A DNA stretch of 64,000 bases from JBAZDC01 sp041654595 (GCA_964551305.1 CAZKBT010000003.1:35162-99161), one strand, 5' to 3'; counted from the first letter of the stretch, positions 7,496-17,203 are shown. Numbers and translations are program-made. Notes: generated by a model from the sequence alone, not told the origin.

Positions 7496-9043
7496 ATGGC
7501 AATCGGAACATATCTCGGCCGGATGAAACTGGTCGCCGCGGCGACGGCTGTCGCTTTTTACGGTTTGTCTGTTGCGCCCTCGGCAGTGGCCGCCACGCCT
7601 CAGAAAGGCGGCACGCTGAACATCAGCTTCCCGGGCTCTCCTCGCCTGCTGGATCCGGCCATTACGGGTTCTCTTGAAGAATGGGTGGTGACGTCATGGC
7701 TATATAACAACCTCACGCGCATGAACTCGAAGTACGAGATCGAGCCCGATCTGGCAGAAAGCTGGGAAGCGAGCGAAAGCGGCAAGGTATGGACGTTCAA
7801 GCTTCGGCAGGGCGTGAAATTCCAGTCGGGCGGCGAATTGACCGCCGATGATGTGGTGTTTTCCATCAAGCGCATTCTGGATCCCGAGGTGAAGTCGCGG
7901 GGAAGAGGCGCGATCGGACCGATCGAGAATGTCGAGGCGGTGGATCAACACACGGTTCGCTTTACGCTGAGCCGGCCGATCGCCGAGTTTCCAGCCAACA
8001 TGACCTTGCCTTACGCCAGAATCATCCGCAAGGACACCGACGTCAAGCTCGATACGGCTTCGGACGGAACGGGGCCGTTCATTCTCAAAGAGTATGTCGT
8101 GGGCGATCGCGTGGTCGTGATCAGGAATCCCGATTATTTCCGCGAGAACGAGCCCTACGTCGATGAAGTGCGCGTGCAGGTCTATCCGGATGCGACCGCG
8201 GAAATCAATGCGCTGAAGGCTGGCCAGACGCACATCATGTGGCAGGTGCGGCCCGACCAGGTGTCGCTGCTCGACGGCGATAGCGCGATCAAGGTCGAAG
8301 AGATACCCAGCGGCTCGTTCGTGACGGTCGTCATGCGTTCCGATGAGCCGCCGTTTGACAACCCGCTCGTGCGCAAGGCGCTCAAGCTGAGCGTGGATCG
8401 GGAAACGATCGTGAAGGCCGCGCTGCAGGGCCACGGCGCCATCGCCAACGATCAGTCGCTGCCGCCCAACTCGCCCTTGTTCAACGACAAGGCTTTACCG
8501 GCCAAGCGCGATATCGCCAAGGCAAAAAGCCTGCTCAAGGAAGCCGGCTATCCCAACGGCCTCGACCTTACGCTATTCACCTCCGACGCGCGTGTCGGCA
8601 TGTTGCCCTTGGCTTTGATGACTCAGCAGATGGCCAGGGAGGCGGGCTTCAACATCAAGCTGCAGACTGTGACCTGGGACGTCTTCCTCAATCAGGTCTG
8701 GGAGAAGAAGAATTTCTACGTGCAGAACTGGTTTGCGCGGCCGACGAACGATTCCCGCATCTCGCCTTATTTCCTGTCGCGCGACAAAGGCGGCTCGTTG
8801 AATGATTACTACTATTCGAACCCCGAGCTCGATGAATTGCTGCTTCAGGCTCAAGGCGAATTGGACCAGGAGAAACGCAAGAACCTGTATCACGAGGCTC
8901 AACGGATCATTTCGGAAGACGGTCCTGGGATCATTCCGTTCTTCAAGAACAATATCTCGGCCTACCGGACCAATGTGGCGGGTTTCTCGGTGGATCCCGG
9001 CATCAATCTTTCCGCCGAACAGGTCTGGCTCAAAAAGGATTGA
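7496..9043 (+). CDS. ABC importer substrate-binding protein, family 5 (peptide/opine/nickel type)
   Basis: A 515-residue periplasmic receptor of the DppA/OppA cluster. The signal peptide covers residues 1-33 (hydrophobic LVAAATAVAFYGLSVA, cut after SAVAA). The mature protein begins with KGGTLNISF and carries family blocks such as PDLAESWEASESGKVWTFKLRQGVKF. AAGGAG precedes the ATG at suitable distance. It is the first gene of a five-gene importer block and lies directly behind the 32-base palindrome. The ligand is unknown. The neighbouring deaminating flavoproteins suggest an N-substituted amino acid or opine-like compound rather than a plain peptide, which is inference. Confidence 0.9.
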   Translation: MAIGTYLGRMKLVAAATAVAFYGLSVAPSAVAATPQKGGTLNISFPGSPRLLDPAITGSLEEWVVTSWLYNNLTRMNSKYEIEPDLAESWEASESGKVWTFKLRQGVKFQSGGELTADDVVFSIKRILDPEVKSRGRGAIGPIENVEAVDQHTVRFTLSRPIAEFPANMTLPYARIIRKDTDVKLDTASDGTGPFILKEYVVGDRVVVIRNPDYFRENEPYVDEVRVQVYPDATAEINALKAGQTHIMWQVRPDQVSLLDGDSAIKVEEIPSGSFVTVVMRSDEPPFDNPLVRKALKLSVDRETIVKAALQGHGAIANDQSLPPNSPLFNDKALPAKRDIAKAKSLLKEAGYPNGLDLTLFTSDARVGMLPLALMTQQMAREAGFNIKLQTVTWDVFLNQVWEKKNFYVQNWFARPTNDSRISPYFLSRDKGGSLNDYYYSNPELDELLLQAQGELDQEKRKNLYHEAQRIISEDGPGIIPFFKNNISAYRTNVAGFSVDPGINLSAEQVWLKKD

Positions 9044-9091
9044 CCGCAACCCGCAACCCCTTTGCACACGATCATCAGGAAGCTATCCGGC

Positions 9092-10051
9092 ATGGAGATC
9101 CTCAAGTCCATCGTTCTGCGTCTAGGCTATACGGCGTTGATATTGCTTTGCGTGTCGCTCATGGTGTTTGCCGTGACGGAGTTATTGCCGGGCAATGTCA
9201 TCACCATGATATTGGGCACCGATGCTACCGAGGAAGAAGTGCGCAGGCTTACCGCGCTGATGGGCCTGGATCTGCCGGCTTGGCAGAGGTATCTGAACTG
9301 GGTGGGTAGCGCCGTCCAGGGCGATCTGGGGACGTCGTTGCGCATGCAGCAGCCGATTTCGGGATTGCTGCTGCAGCGCATGGGCGATTCCCTGGTCCTG
9401 GCCAGCGTCGCGTTCGTCATGGTGGCGGTGGGCGGCATCCTGATAGGTCTGATAACGGCCCTTTTCGAAGGGACGCGTATCGACCGGTATATATCGGGCA
9501 TCGCGGCGATCGGCACGTCGTTGCCCGAGTTCGTGACGGGAACGGTTTTCGTGCTGATCTTCGCCGGCGGCGTGTTCAGCTGGTTTCCTCCGTCGGGCTA
9601 CGGCGGGCTGGCCAACGGCTTGGGTCCGGCCCTGCACCAGCTCTTCTTGCCGGCGCTCACGCTGTCGATCGTTTTGATGGCCTATGTCGGTCGTGTCACC
9701 CGGACATCCACGATTGACGCATTGCGGTCGGATTACGTGCGCACGGCAAGACTGAAGGGTGTGCCGGAATGGAAGGTCATCACGCGGCATGTCATACCCA
9801 ATGCGTTCGTGCCGACCGTAACGGTGCTGTTCATGAACATCGGCTGGATGGTGGGCGGCATCGTGGTCGTCGAGGCGGTTTTCGTTTTTCCCGGCATTGG
9901 CCGTTTGATGCTGTTTGCGATTGCCGAGCGGGACTGGCCGCTCATTCAAGCGTGTGCCTTGGCGATTGCCGCCATCTATGTATTCAGCAATCTCGTGGGC
10001 GACTTGCTGGCCTTGTGGCTGAATCCGCGCCTGCGCGTGGAAGGCCGTTGA
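9092..10051 (+). CDS. ABC importer permease, DppB type
   Basis: A 319-residue inner-membrane permease. The first membrane helix is at about residues 7-30 (YTALILLCVSLMVFAVTELLPG), with five more helices, and the EAA-like loop DALRSDYVRTARLKGVPEWKV contacts the ATPase. ATG 9092 is preferred over the in-frame TTG at 9062 because AGGAAG precedes it and the family usually starts with a short cytoplasmic stretch. It pairs with the DppC-type subunit encoded next. Confidence 0.9.
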   Translation: MEILKSIVLRLGYTALILLCVSLMVFAVTELLPGNVITMILGTDATEEEVRRLTALMGLDLPAWQRYLNWVGSAVQGDLGTSLRMQQPISGLLLQRMGDSLVLASVAFVMVAVGGILIGLITALFEGTRIDRYISGIAAIGTSLPEFVTGTVFVLIFAGGVFSWFPPSGYGGLANGLGPALHQLFLPALTLSIVLMAYVGRVTRTSTIDALRSDYVRTARLKGVPEWKVITRHVIPNAFVPTVTVLFMNIGWMVGGIVVVEAVFVFPGIGRLMLFAIAERDWPLIQACALAIAAIYVFSNLVGDLLALWLNPRLRVEGR

Positions 10052-10111
10052 TGCGGCATTCCGTGTTTTGCCTTCTATCAGCGGTTCGAGGCTGGAAATA
10101 ATGGAAAGCAT

Positions 10112-10927
10112 ATGAAGTTACTCAAGGATCGTGTGTTCGTGATTGCCGCAGCCATTCTGAGCCTGCATGTCCTGCTTGCCGTATTCGGTGAATGGCTGGC
10201 GCCGTTTCCTTTCGATGAAATGCAATTCATGTCGACGTTGAGCGGGCCGGATGCCACGCACTGGTTCGGCACGGATCAATACGGAAGAGATGTGTTCTCC
10301 AGGGTGCTGGTCGGAGGAAAAACCACGCTGGTGTTCGGGTTCGGCGCGGTGGCCGTGTGTTTTCTCATCGGCTTGCCCGTCGGTCTGGCCAGCGCATACT
10401 ACGGCGGTCGGGTGGACCAGGCGTTGATGCGCGTCATGGACGTCCTGATGTCGTTTCCCACGCTGTTGCTCGGCCTGCTGATACTCATCATCGCGGGCCC
10501 CGACATGGTCAGCCTGATTGTCGCCGTGGGCCTGGTTTATTGCCCGCGCACGGCGCGCATCGTGCGTACCGCCGCGCTCAACGTGCGCCAGTCTACGTAC
10601 ATAGAGGCCGCCCAGGCGCGTGGCGAGAGCGGGGCGTACATCATGTTCCGGGAGCTTTTCCCCAGCGCCGTCGGACCGATACTGGTCGAGTTCTGCATAC
10701 GGTTGAGCTATGCCATTTTGCTGGGAGCCTCGTTTAACTACCTGGGCCTGGGGATACAGCCGCCGGAGGCCGACTGGGGAGCGTTGGTGCAGGAAGCCCG
10801 CAGCACGATGATCCGCGCGCCCTGGACCGTGCTGTTTCCCATCCTGTTCATTTCCACGCTGGTCGCTCCCTTGCATCTCATGGCGGACCGAATCGATGAT
10901 CAACTGAAGGGAGGTAAAGGTGCCTGA
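10112..10927 (+). CDS. ABC importer permease, DppC type
   Basis: A 271-residue inner-membrane partner of the preceding permease. It shows the typical N-terminal helix, the periplasmic block GPDATHWFGTDQYGRDVFSRVLVG characteristic of DppC/OppC proteins (about residues 46-70), and the EAA-type loop YIEAAQARGESGAYIMFRELFP. Its end overlaps the start of the ATPase gene by eight bases, indicating translational coupling. Confidence 0.92.
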   Translation: MKLLKDRVFVIAAAILSLHVLLAVFGEWLAPFPFDEMQFMSTLSGPDATHWFGTDQYGRDVFSRVLVGGKTTLVFGFGAVAVCFLIGLPVGLASAYYGGRVDQALMRVMDVLMSFPTLLLGLLILIIAGPDMVSLIVAVGLVYCPRTARIVRTAALNVRQSTYIEAAQARGESGAYIMFRELFPSAVGPILVEFCIRLSYAILLGASFNYLGLGIQPPEADWGALVQEARSTMIRAPWTVLFPILFISTLVAPLHLMADRIDDQLKGGKGA

Positions 10928-13028
10928 TTCAGCCGTAACGGTACCGCTATTGGAAGTTGCGGATCTATCCGTCGCCTACCATACCGATAGAGGGGAGGTG
11001 TTCGCCGTCAAGAACTTGAGCTTTGCGATCCGCCGCCAGGAAGTGCTTGCGCTGGTCGGCGAGTCCGGCTCGGGCAAGACGTCGGCGGCATTGGCGGTGC
11101 TGGGATACCTGGGACGCGGCGGCAGGATCGCCGGCGGAAACGTGCGTTTGCAAGGCGTCGATCTGGCGTTGATACCGGCGCGCGAGCGCCGGGCGATCTA
11201 CGGCCGCCGCATCGCGCACGTCGCGCAAGACCCGTCGTCCAGCCTCGATCCCGCCATGCGCATAGGCGACAATCTGATGGAAGGCATGTTCGTTCATTTC
11301 GGTCTTTCCAAGAAGGAGGCGTACAAAAAGGCGCTGACGCTGCTCGGCGAGGTCCAGCTTCCCAATCCTGAAACGGTCATGGCCTGTTATCCGCATCAAC
11401 TGAGCGGCGGCATGCAGCAACGCGTTTGCATCGCCATGGCGCTGGCCTGCGATCCCGAGCTGATCGTCATGGACGAGCCCACGACGGGACTGGATGCCGC
11501 GACAGAAGCCGCGATTTTCAAGTTGCTCAAGGCATTGCGCCAAAGCCGGGGCATATCGATATTATTCATATCCCATAATCTTGCCGCCGTCCGGGGGATC
11601 GCCGACAAGGTGATCGTGATGTATCACGGCAAGGCGGTGGAGATCGGAGAGAACGAACACGTCTTCAATCGGCCCGCCCATCGTTACACATCCCTGTTGT
11701 TCAGAGCGCTGCCGACGATGCGCGCGATGGACGGCATGCCCGCCGAAATACTTTGGCAAGACGGTGTTGCTCCCGACACGGGATGCGCCTTTCGGCCGCG
11801 CTGCGATATGGCCCTCGATGCGTGCGGGCAGTCCCTCAGCATGAGACCTGTCGCGCCGGGTCAGTGGTCCAGCTGCGTGCGCTCGGACGATTTGCTGGCG
11901 GATGCTCAGGAAATTCGCTTGGCGGAGTCGCTCGCCGATTTCCGGGAAAGCTCGGCGGATGCCCGAAAACCGGACGCCGGCGTCAAGTCGGTATTGCGCC
12001 TCGATAACGTGACGCATAGCTACGGCCGCAGGGGATTTCTCATAAAGCGCGGCAAGGAAAAGCGTTCGCTGGACGACGTGTCTTTCGATGTGCAGAAAGG
12101 GAAAGTGACGGCGCTGATAGGCGAAAGCGGCTCGGGGAAATCGACGCTGGCGCGTTGCATCGTCGGTCTGGAGCGCGTGCAGCGAGGCGCCATGGTTTTT
12201 CAGGATACCGATCTGGCGCCGCTGCGCGGCCGCCCCGTGCGTATCGCCCGCAGGCTGCAGATCGTTTTCCAGAACATCGCGGGCTCTTTGCATCCGCGCA
12301 AGACGATCGCCGACATACTCGCGCGTCCGATACGCTTGTATGAAAAGCGCTCAGCGCCATTCAAAGAGCTGGAGACGCTCACGCACAGCGTGGGAATCAA
12401 GTCCGACCTGCTGTACAAGCGGCCTTCCGGATTGAGCGGCGGCGAACGCCAAAGGGTGGCACTGGCGCGGGCGTTCTCGTCGGAGCCTTCCTTGCTGGTG
12501 CTGGACGAGGCTTTTTCCGCTTTGGACGTTTCAATGAAAGTGAAGGTAATGAACCTTCTGCGGCAAAAGAAAAGCGCCACCGGCATGGGTATATTGCTGA
12601 TCACCCACGAGTTGCCCATCGTACGGTTCCTGGCCGATCGGGTCGCCGTCCTGTATCGCGGCTGGCTGTGCGAGGACGGCCCGGTTTCATTGCTGCGCTC
12701 GCCGCCGATGCATCCTTATACCGAGACCCTGTTGTGGTCCGCTCTCGAACTTGAAGGGCTGTCTCCCGCCGCGCTGCGCATGGAACGTTTCCTGGCTCCG
12801 GGATCCGTATCGGCGGAAACGCCGTCCGAAGGCTGTCCGTTCCAGTTGCGCTGTCCGCGCAAGGTGGGCGATATCTGCGAGAAAACGCGTCCTCCTCGGC
12901 AGCGGGTAGACGGGCATCATAGCCTTGCCTGCCATATTCCGGTTGCGGAGCTCGGCCGGGCGCAGCAGTCCGAATGGCCGACTTCTATCGCCGCATCTTA
13001 CTTGGCCGAGGAGCCGTCGACATGTTAG
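10920..13028 (+). CDS. Fused DppD-DppF-type double ABC ATPase
   Basis: A 702-residue cytoplasmic ATPase with both nucleotide-binding halves in one chain. Half one has Walker A GESGSGKT (47-54), signature LSGGM (161-165) and Walker B ending at Asp185-Glu186. It is followed by the oligopeptide-transporter C-terminal segment with clustered Cys (CAFRPRC, 289-295). Half two has Walker A GESGSGKS (401-408), signature LSGGE (505-509), Walker B LLVLDEA and a second Cys-rich tail. The GTG start is preceded by GGGAGG and overlaps the permease. The 3' end overlaps the next gene by seven bases. Fused ATPases like this are common in peptide/opine-type importers. Confidence 0.92.
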   Translation: MPDSAVTVPLLEVADLSVAYHTDRGEVFAVKNLSFAIRRQEVLALVGESGSGKTSAALAVLGYLGRGGRIAGGNVRLQGVDLALIPARERRAIYGRRIAHVAQDPSSSLDPAMRIGDNLMEGMFVHFGLSKKEAYKKALTLLGEVQLPNPETVMACYPHQLSGGMQQRVCIAMALACDPELIVMDEPTTGLDAATEAAIFKLLKALRQSRGISILFISHNLAAVRGIADKVIVMYHGKAVEIGENEHVFNRPAHRYTSLLFRALPTMRAMDGMPAEILWQDGVAPDTGCAFRPRCDMALDACGQSLSMRPVAPGQWSSCVRSDDLLADAQEIRLAESLADFRESSADARKPDAGVKSVLRLDNVTHSYGRRGFLIKRGKEKRSLDDVSFDVQKGKVTALIGESGSGKSTLARCIVGLERVQRGAMVFQDTDLAPLRGRPVRIARRLQIVFQNIAGSLHPRKTIADILARPIRLYEKRSAPFKELETLTHSVGIKSDLLYKRPSGLSGGERQRVALARAFSSEPSLLVLDEAFSALDVSMKVKVMNLLRQKKSATGMGILLITHELPIVRFLADRVAVLYRGWLCEDGPVSLLRSPPMHPYTETLLWSALELEGLSPAALRMERFLAPGSVSAETPSEGCPFQLRCPRKVGDICEKTRPPRQRVDGHHSLACHIPVAELGRAQQSEWPTSIAASYLAEEPSTC

Positions 13029-14392
13029 GACCGCATCATGATGAAGCGTTGGCGCAGTTTGCCGTTTCCGGATTCCGGCGGCCCGATGAATCCCTGTTTC
13101 CGACCGCGTGGCGGCATATCCTGGATACCTGGGCGGTAACGATCGCGGGCAGCGCAACGCCGGTGTCGAAGCGGTTCAGGGCGACGTTGCCCGTGACGGG
13201 CGAAGGCGCCCGCGTGTTCGGCTCCCAAGCCAGGTATGCGCCGAAGGACGCGGCTGCGATCAACGGCATGGCGGGCCACGTTCACGATTACGATGACGAT
13301 GACCCGAACCTTTGCGTAGGTCATGCAAGCATTGCCGTGGTGGCGGCCCTATCGGCCGTTTCCGAGAGCATGGATCTTGCCGTCAGGGACTTTCTTGCGG
13401 CGTATCTCGTCGGCATTGAAACGACCATGCATGTGGGCCGCATGGTCAATCCCTCTCATTACAACCGTGGCTGGCACTGCACCTCGACGTTGGGCGTCAT
13501 CGGGGCGGCAAGCGCGGTTGGCGCGCTGCGCGGCTCGGCCATGCAGGAAGTGGCCAGTGGCCTGAGGTTTGCGGCGACGATGTCGTTGGGCTTGAAGGCC
13601 AATTTCGGGACGGATGCCAAGCCGTTGCAAGTCGGCCTGGCCGCCGGCAACGGCGTATGGGCCGCCGATCTTGCGCGGGCCGGCATGAGCGTCGGGGAAA
13701 ACAGCTTGTTCGGCCCGAAGGGCCTGGTCGATTTGAACAGCGACGCCAATGCGGACGAGGATGCCTGGGATCGCTTCGGCAACCCTTGGGGCCTCGTCCG
13801 TCCCGGAATGAATATCAAGCTTTATCCTTGCTGCTCCAGCACGCACACCGCAGTGGACGGCATACTGGCCGCCATGAAAGAGGGGGGGCTGATGCCGGAT
13901 CAGGTGGAGCGCATCGATATTTGGATCGGCGAGGACGTGCCGGGCATCCTGATCCACGACGTGCCGGCCAACGGCATGCAGGGCAAGTTCAGCATGCGCT
14001 ATTGCGCGGCCGCGGCCGCCGCGCATGGCGCCTTGACGCTCGCGAACTTTACCGACGAGGCCGTTCGCCGTGAGAGCGTCGTAGGCATGATGAAGCGCAC
14101 GCACATACATATCGATCCGTCGTTGCCCAGGGAAGAAACCGGTGTGACGCATCAGTCGCGCGTCGTGATAACCAGCGTGGCCGGCGCCCGGATTCAGAAG
14201 GAGTACGCCCAGCCGTACGGCAGCGCCAGCCGGCCCATATCGCAGGAAGACCTCCAAGGCAAGTTCATGTCCTGTGTTCAGCCTGTCGTGGGCGGGCCGC
14301 GGGCGGCGAGCTTGTGGTCCGAGCTGGCGGGCGCGTCGTTCGACGGGCCTATGCATGCCGTGTTCGATGCTTTATATGATGCGCGTTCCTAG
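13022..14392 (+). CDS. MmgE/PrpD family protein, second copy in the locus
   Basis: A 456-residue MmgE/PrpD-fold enzyme. Family blocks are visible: GHVHDYDDDDPNLCVGHAS (about 82-100), NRGWHCTSTLGVIGAA, LKANFGTDAKPLQVG and the later NIKLYPCCSSTHTAVDGI. ATG 13022 has GAGGAG upstream and overlaps the ATPase stop; an earlier in-frame start at 12974 would lie deep inside the ATPase. It is clearly a paralogue of the protein at 2363-3760 but diverged, so the two probably act on different intermediates of one pathway. The exact reaction is not predictable. Confidence 0.85.
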   Translation: MLGPHHDEALAQFAVSGFRRPDESLFPTAWRHILDTWAVTIAGSATPVSKRFRATLPVTGEGARVFGSQARYAPKDAAAINGMAGHVHDYDDDDPNLCVGHASIAVVAALSAVSESMDLAVRDFLAAYLVGIETTMHVGRMVNPSHYNRGWHCTSTLGVIGAASAVGALRGSAMQEVASGLRFAATMSLGLKANFGTDAKPLQVGLAAGNGVWAADLARAGMSVGENSLFGPKGLVDLNSDANADEDAWDRFGNPWGLVRPGMNIKLYPCCSSTHTAVDGILAAMKEGGLMPDQVERIDIWIGEDVPGILIHDVPANGMQGKFSMRYCAAAAAAHGALTLANFTDEAVRRESVVGMMKRTHIHIDPSLPREETGVTHQSRVVITSVAGARIQKEYAQPYGSASRPISQEDLQGKFMSCVQPVVGGPRAASLWSELAGASFDGPMHAVFDALYDARS

Positions 14393-14433
14393 TCGGAATG
14401 GATAGGTGGGATGCATAGTTTAGGAGTCAGGCG

Positions 14434-16002
14434 TTGAGTGAACCCAATAATTCCGCCGCCGCTGGTCCGAACGAGCCGGGCGGGCCGGTGGGCGAGGCCG
14501 GTTCGGTTCGGACGAGTATCGCGGCACAGGCCGTGTCCGCCGGCCGTCCCATGCTGGCGAGAAGCTTTCGTATGCATCGACCGCGCGGCGCGTTCTGTCA
14601 TGACGGCTGGTGCCAGCAATGCAAGGTGACGTTGCCCGACGGCCGCGTGGTCCTTGCGTGCCAGACTGCGGGTGATCCGTCCAGCCTGCCTGCCGCCGGT
14701 TGGACATGGAAACGCGTGCTGGGCCTGATCGCGCAGCGCACCCCTCCCTGGTTTTACGAAGGGAGATTTCTGCGCCCGAAATTCATGCGGCAGCATTATC
14801 TGAACTGGTTGCGCGGCGTATCCGGCGCACATGCGTTGCCGCAACGCTCGTTGAGCCGGGAGGATGCCGGTCGGCGGTGGCGCAAGGTCGCCGTCGATAC
14901 GCTGGTGGTGGGAGGAGGATTGGCCGGCCTGGCCGCGGCGGGGAAGCTTTCCGGCAAGGGGAAGCGCGTGGCCTTGGTCGAGAGGCTGGCCGCCACTGAG
15001 CAGGATTCGTCCGATGACCGGATGCGGCTTGCCCGTGAGGCCGCGCGGGCGGGCGGGTGCGATATATATGACGGAGCTCTGTGCGTAGGCTTGTACCAGG
15101 ATCCGAAGCGTGCGCTTTGCGTGGCGGACGCCGGCGCGCTTTCCATCGAGTATGCTGAGTTGGTCGTCGCAACCGGCGCCTACGATAAATGGCTTACGTT
15201 TCCCGGCAATGACTTGCCGGGCATCGTAGGCGCGCGCGCTTTCGCCAGGCTGCTGCGCCAACGCGCCGTGCCGGCGAACGCCCGGATCGGTGTCTATGCC
15301 GACGAGCGCTCGGCGGCAGCGATCATCGACGAGGCGCGCCGTGCGAACTGTGCGATCGCGTGGCTCGCGGGGCCGGATCGACTGCCGGCGGGGGCGATGA
15401 TTCAGGTTCCGGATGTTCGGCTGGAAAGCGCGTATGGGATGCGCAAGATTCGCGGCGTGCGGTTGGCAGGACGCCGACTGCCGTGCGATATGTTGGTGCT
15501 GGGGTTTTCGCAGCCGACCTATGAACTGCAGGCTCAGGCCGGCGCGCGCATGACGCTCGCCGGTTCCCCGCCGATCGCCGTGCCCGTCGGAGGCGATCCC
15601 GCCGTTCTGGCGGTGGGGGAAGCGGCGGGCGACTTCAGCGCGGATATCATGGAAAGCACGCGGCAGCGTGTCGATGCCTGGCTGAATGCCCGTGAGCCGG
15701 AACCCGTGCCAAGCCCGGCCGATCATGAAAAACTGAAACTCATGCCGGACGAGGCGATCGTGTGTCCATGCGAGGACGTGCGAGTGCGCGATCTGCGCAA
15801 TGCCGTCGAGGACGGGTATCGGGACATCGAATTGGTCAAGCGCCATACCGGCGCGGGAACAGGCCCGTGCCAGGGAAAACTGTGTCATGGCGCGATGCTG
15901 CAATGCATGGCGGATGCGGGCCTGGATGTCCGGATCCCGACGCCGCGCCCGCTCGTGCGGCCCACTCCGTTGAGGATGTTCCTGGGAGCCGATGATGAAT
16001 AG
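14434..16002 (+). CDS. Sarcosine-oxidase-alpha/HcnAB-like FAD oxidoreductase with two Fe-S motifs
   Basis: A 522-residue flavoprotein combining three parts. Residues 42-80 form a 2Fe-2S region like sarcosine oxidase alpha (ARSFRMHRPRG, then Cys55, Cys60, Cys63, Cys76). Residues about 153-430 are a Rossmann FAD/NAD domain (VVGGGLAGLAAAG, 158-170). The C-terminus is a BFD-like cluster (Cys444, Cys446, Cys479, Cys484; CPCEDV and GPCQGKLC). This is the layout of fused HcnA+HcnB or opine/amino-acid dehydrogenase alpha subunits, which pass electrons from an FAD subunit. The TTG start has AGGAG eight bases upstream. It overlaps the next gene, its likely partner subunit, by 11 bases. Confidence 0.85.
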   Translation: MSEPNNSAAAGPNEPGGPVGEAGSVRTSIAAQAVSAGRPMLARSFRMHRPRGAFCHDGWCQQCKVTLPDGRVVLACQTAGDPSSLPAAGWTWKRVLGLIAQRTPPWFYEGRFLRPKFMRQHYLNWLRGVSGAHALPQRSLSREDAGRRWRKVAVDTLVVGGGLAGLAAAGKLSGKGKRVALVERLAATEQDSSDDRMRLAREAARAGGCDIYDGALCVGLYQDPKRALCVADAGALSIEYAELVVATGAYDKWLTFPGNDLPGIVGARAFARLLRQRAVPANARIGVYADERSAAAIIDEARRANCAIAWLAGPDRLPAGAMIQVPDVRLESAYGMRKIRGVRLAGRRLPCDMLVLGFSQPTYELQAQAGARMTLAGSPPIAVPVGGDPAVLAVGEAAGDFSADIMESTRQRVDAWLNAREPEPVPSPADHEKLKLMPDEAIVCPCEDVRVRDLRNAVEDGYRDIELVKRHTGAGTGPCQGKLCHGAMLQCMADAGLDVRIPTPRPLVRPTPLRMFLGADDE

Positions 16003-17203
16003 TCGCATCGTTCACGACGCGGATCATGTCATTGTCGGGGGAGGCATGTTTGGCGTTGCCATCGCCTTCGAGCTGGCGCGCCTGGGGCGCAAGCGCATCG
16101 TGATTCTCGAGCGCAAGCATTTGGGTTCCGGCGCGACGAGCCGCAATATCGGCCGCGTGCGCACATCCCAGTTCAGCCCGGAACTGGCGATATTCGCGAA
16201 ACAAGCCTTCGCCAAGCACGCGTCGATGGCCGATGAGCTGGGCTCCAACACCTTGTTCTGGACGCCGGGTTATGCGCTGGTCTTCTATGACCAGGATGAA
16301 ATGGAGCATATGGACGAGGTCTGCGCGATGCTGGCCGGCCTTGGCCAACATGCCGAGTATCTGAAGAACGGGAAGGTGGTGGATCGCCTGCCCATCCTGA
16401 GCGGGGGGGAGCCGCCCGCGGGATGCTTGATCAGGCCGGACGCCTGCGTGCATCACGATGCGTTGTTGTACGCCTATCGCCGGGCATTGGACCGGCTTGG
16501 CGTCGAAATACGCGAGCATGTCGAAGTCGTGGAAGTGCTCAAGGAGGACGGCAAGGTTGCGGGTGTGCGCAGCGAAACCGAGCAATGGCGGGCGCCCATG
16601 GTCATCAATGCGTGCGGAGGGTGGTCCAATCAGTTCTCGGCGATGGCGGGTGTTCCCGTGCCCAATGTGCCGCTTAGAAGAGAAGTGCTCGTTACCGATT
16701 CATGGCAGCCGCTCATGTCCACGATGATCACGTTCTATCGGCCGATAGAAGGCTGGTTTCATCAAACACTGCGGGGTGAGCTGATCATAGGCGCAGTCCA
16801 TCCGGATGAGCCGCAAGGCATGAATATGGCCGCCTCGGACCGGCATCTCGGTCGAGCCGCGCGCCACATGCTCAAGAAGGCTCCCGTTCTTGGGCAGGCG
16901 AGGGTGGTGCGGCAGTGGGCGGGAGTATATGACATGACGCCGGACCGCAAGCCCATGATAGGTCCGGTCGACGCCTTGCCCGGTTTCATCCAGGCCAATG
17001 GCGATAACGGCCGCGGCATTGCCTTGATTCCGTATCTGGCGGAGCTTTTGGCGCAGTGGCTCGTCCACCAGGAGCAGCCGAAAGCGTTGCAAGGGTTCGA
17101 GGCGCGGCGCTACAACGGCCGCGAGGACACGCCCGTCATAACGGGCGACTACTACGCCGCGTATCGAAAGACGGCGGAACCGGAGACGGATGCGTCGGCA
17201 TGA
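15992..17203 (+). CDS. DadA/sarcosine-oxidase-beta-like FAD oxidoreductase
   Basis: A 403-residue DAO-fold flavoenzyme. The FAD-binding GGGMFGVAIAFELAR lies near residues 16-30, followed by ILERKHLGSGATSRNIG, the block common to sarcosine oxidase beta, HcnC and opine dehydrogenase. The C-terminal YDMTPDRKPMIGPV and GRGIALIPYLAELLA are also typical. It probably oxidises the C-N bond of an N-substituted or D-amino acid and feeds electrons to the Fe-S flavoprotein encoded just upstream. Both genes overlap, so they form one complex by inference. No gene for a folate-binding sarcosine oxidase gamma subunit is present, arguing against true sarcosine oxidase. Confidence 0.85.
   Translation: MMNSRIVHDADHVIVGGGMFGVAIAFELARLGRKRIVILERKHLGSGATSRNIGRVRTSQFSPELAIFAKQAFAKHASMADELGSNTLFWTPGYALVFYDQDEMEHMDEVCAMLAGLGQHAEYLKNGKVVDRLPILSGGEPPAGCLIRPDACVHHDALLYAYRRALDRLGVEIREHVEVVEVLKEDGKVAGVRSETEQWRAPMVINACGGWSNQFSAMAGVPVPNVPLRREVLVTDSWQPLMSTMITFYRPIEGWFHQTLRGELIIGAVHPDEPQGMNMAASDRHLGRAARHMLKKAPVLGQARVVRQWAGVYDMTPDRKPMIGPVDALPGFIQANGDNGRGIALIPYLAELLAQWLVHQEQPKALQGFEARRYNGREDTPVITGDYYAAYRKTAEPETDASA

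Noticed and set aside
2363..14392. Methylcitrate cycle assignment for the two MmgE/PrpD genes
   Set aside because: prpB, prpC and prpE are absent and the neighbours point to another pathway.
14389..16008. 539-residue antisense open frame over the Fe-S flavoprotein gene
   Set aside because: Shadow of a real gene; composition and lack of motifs show no coding character.
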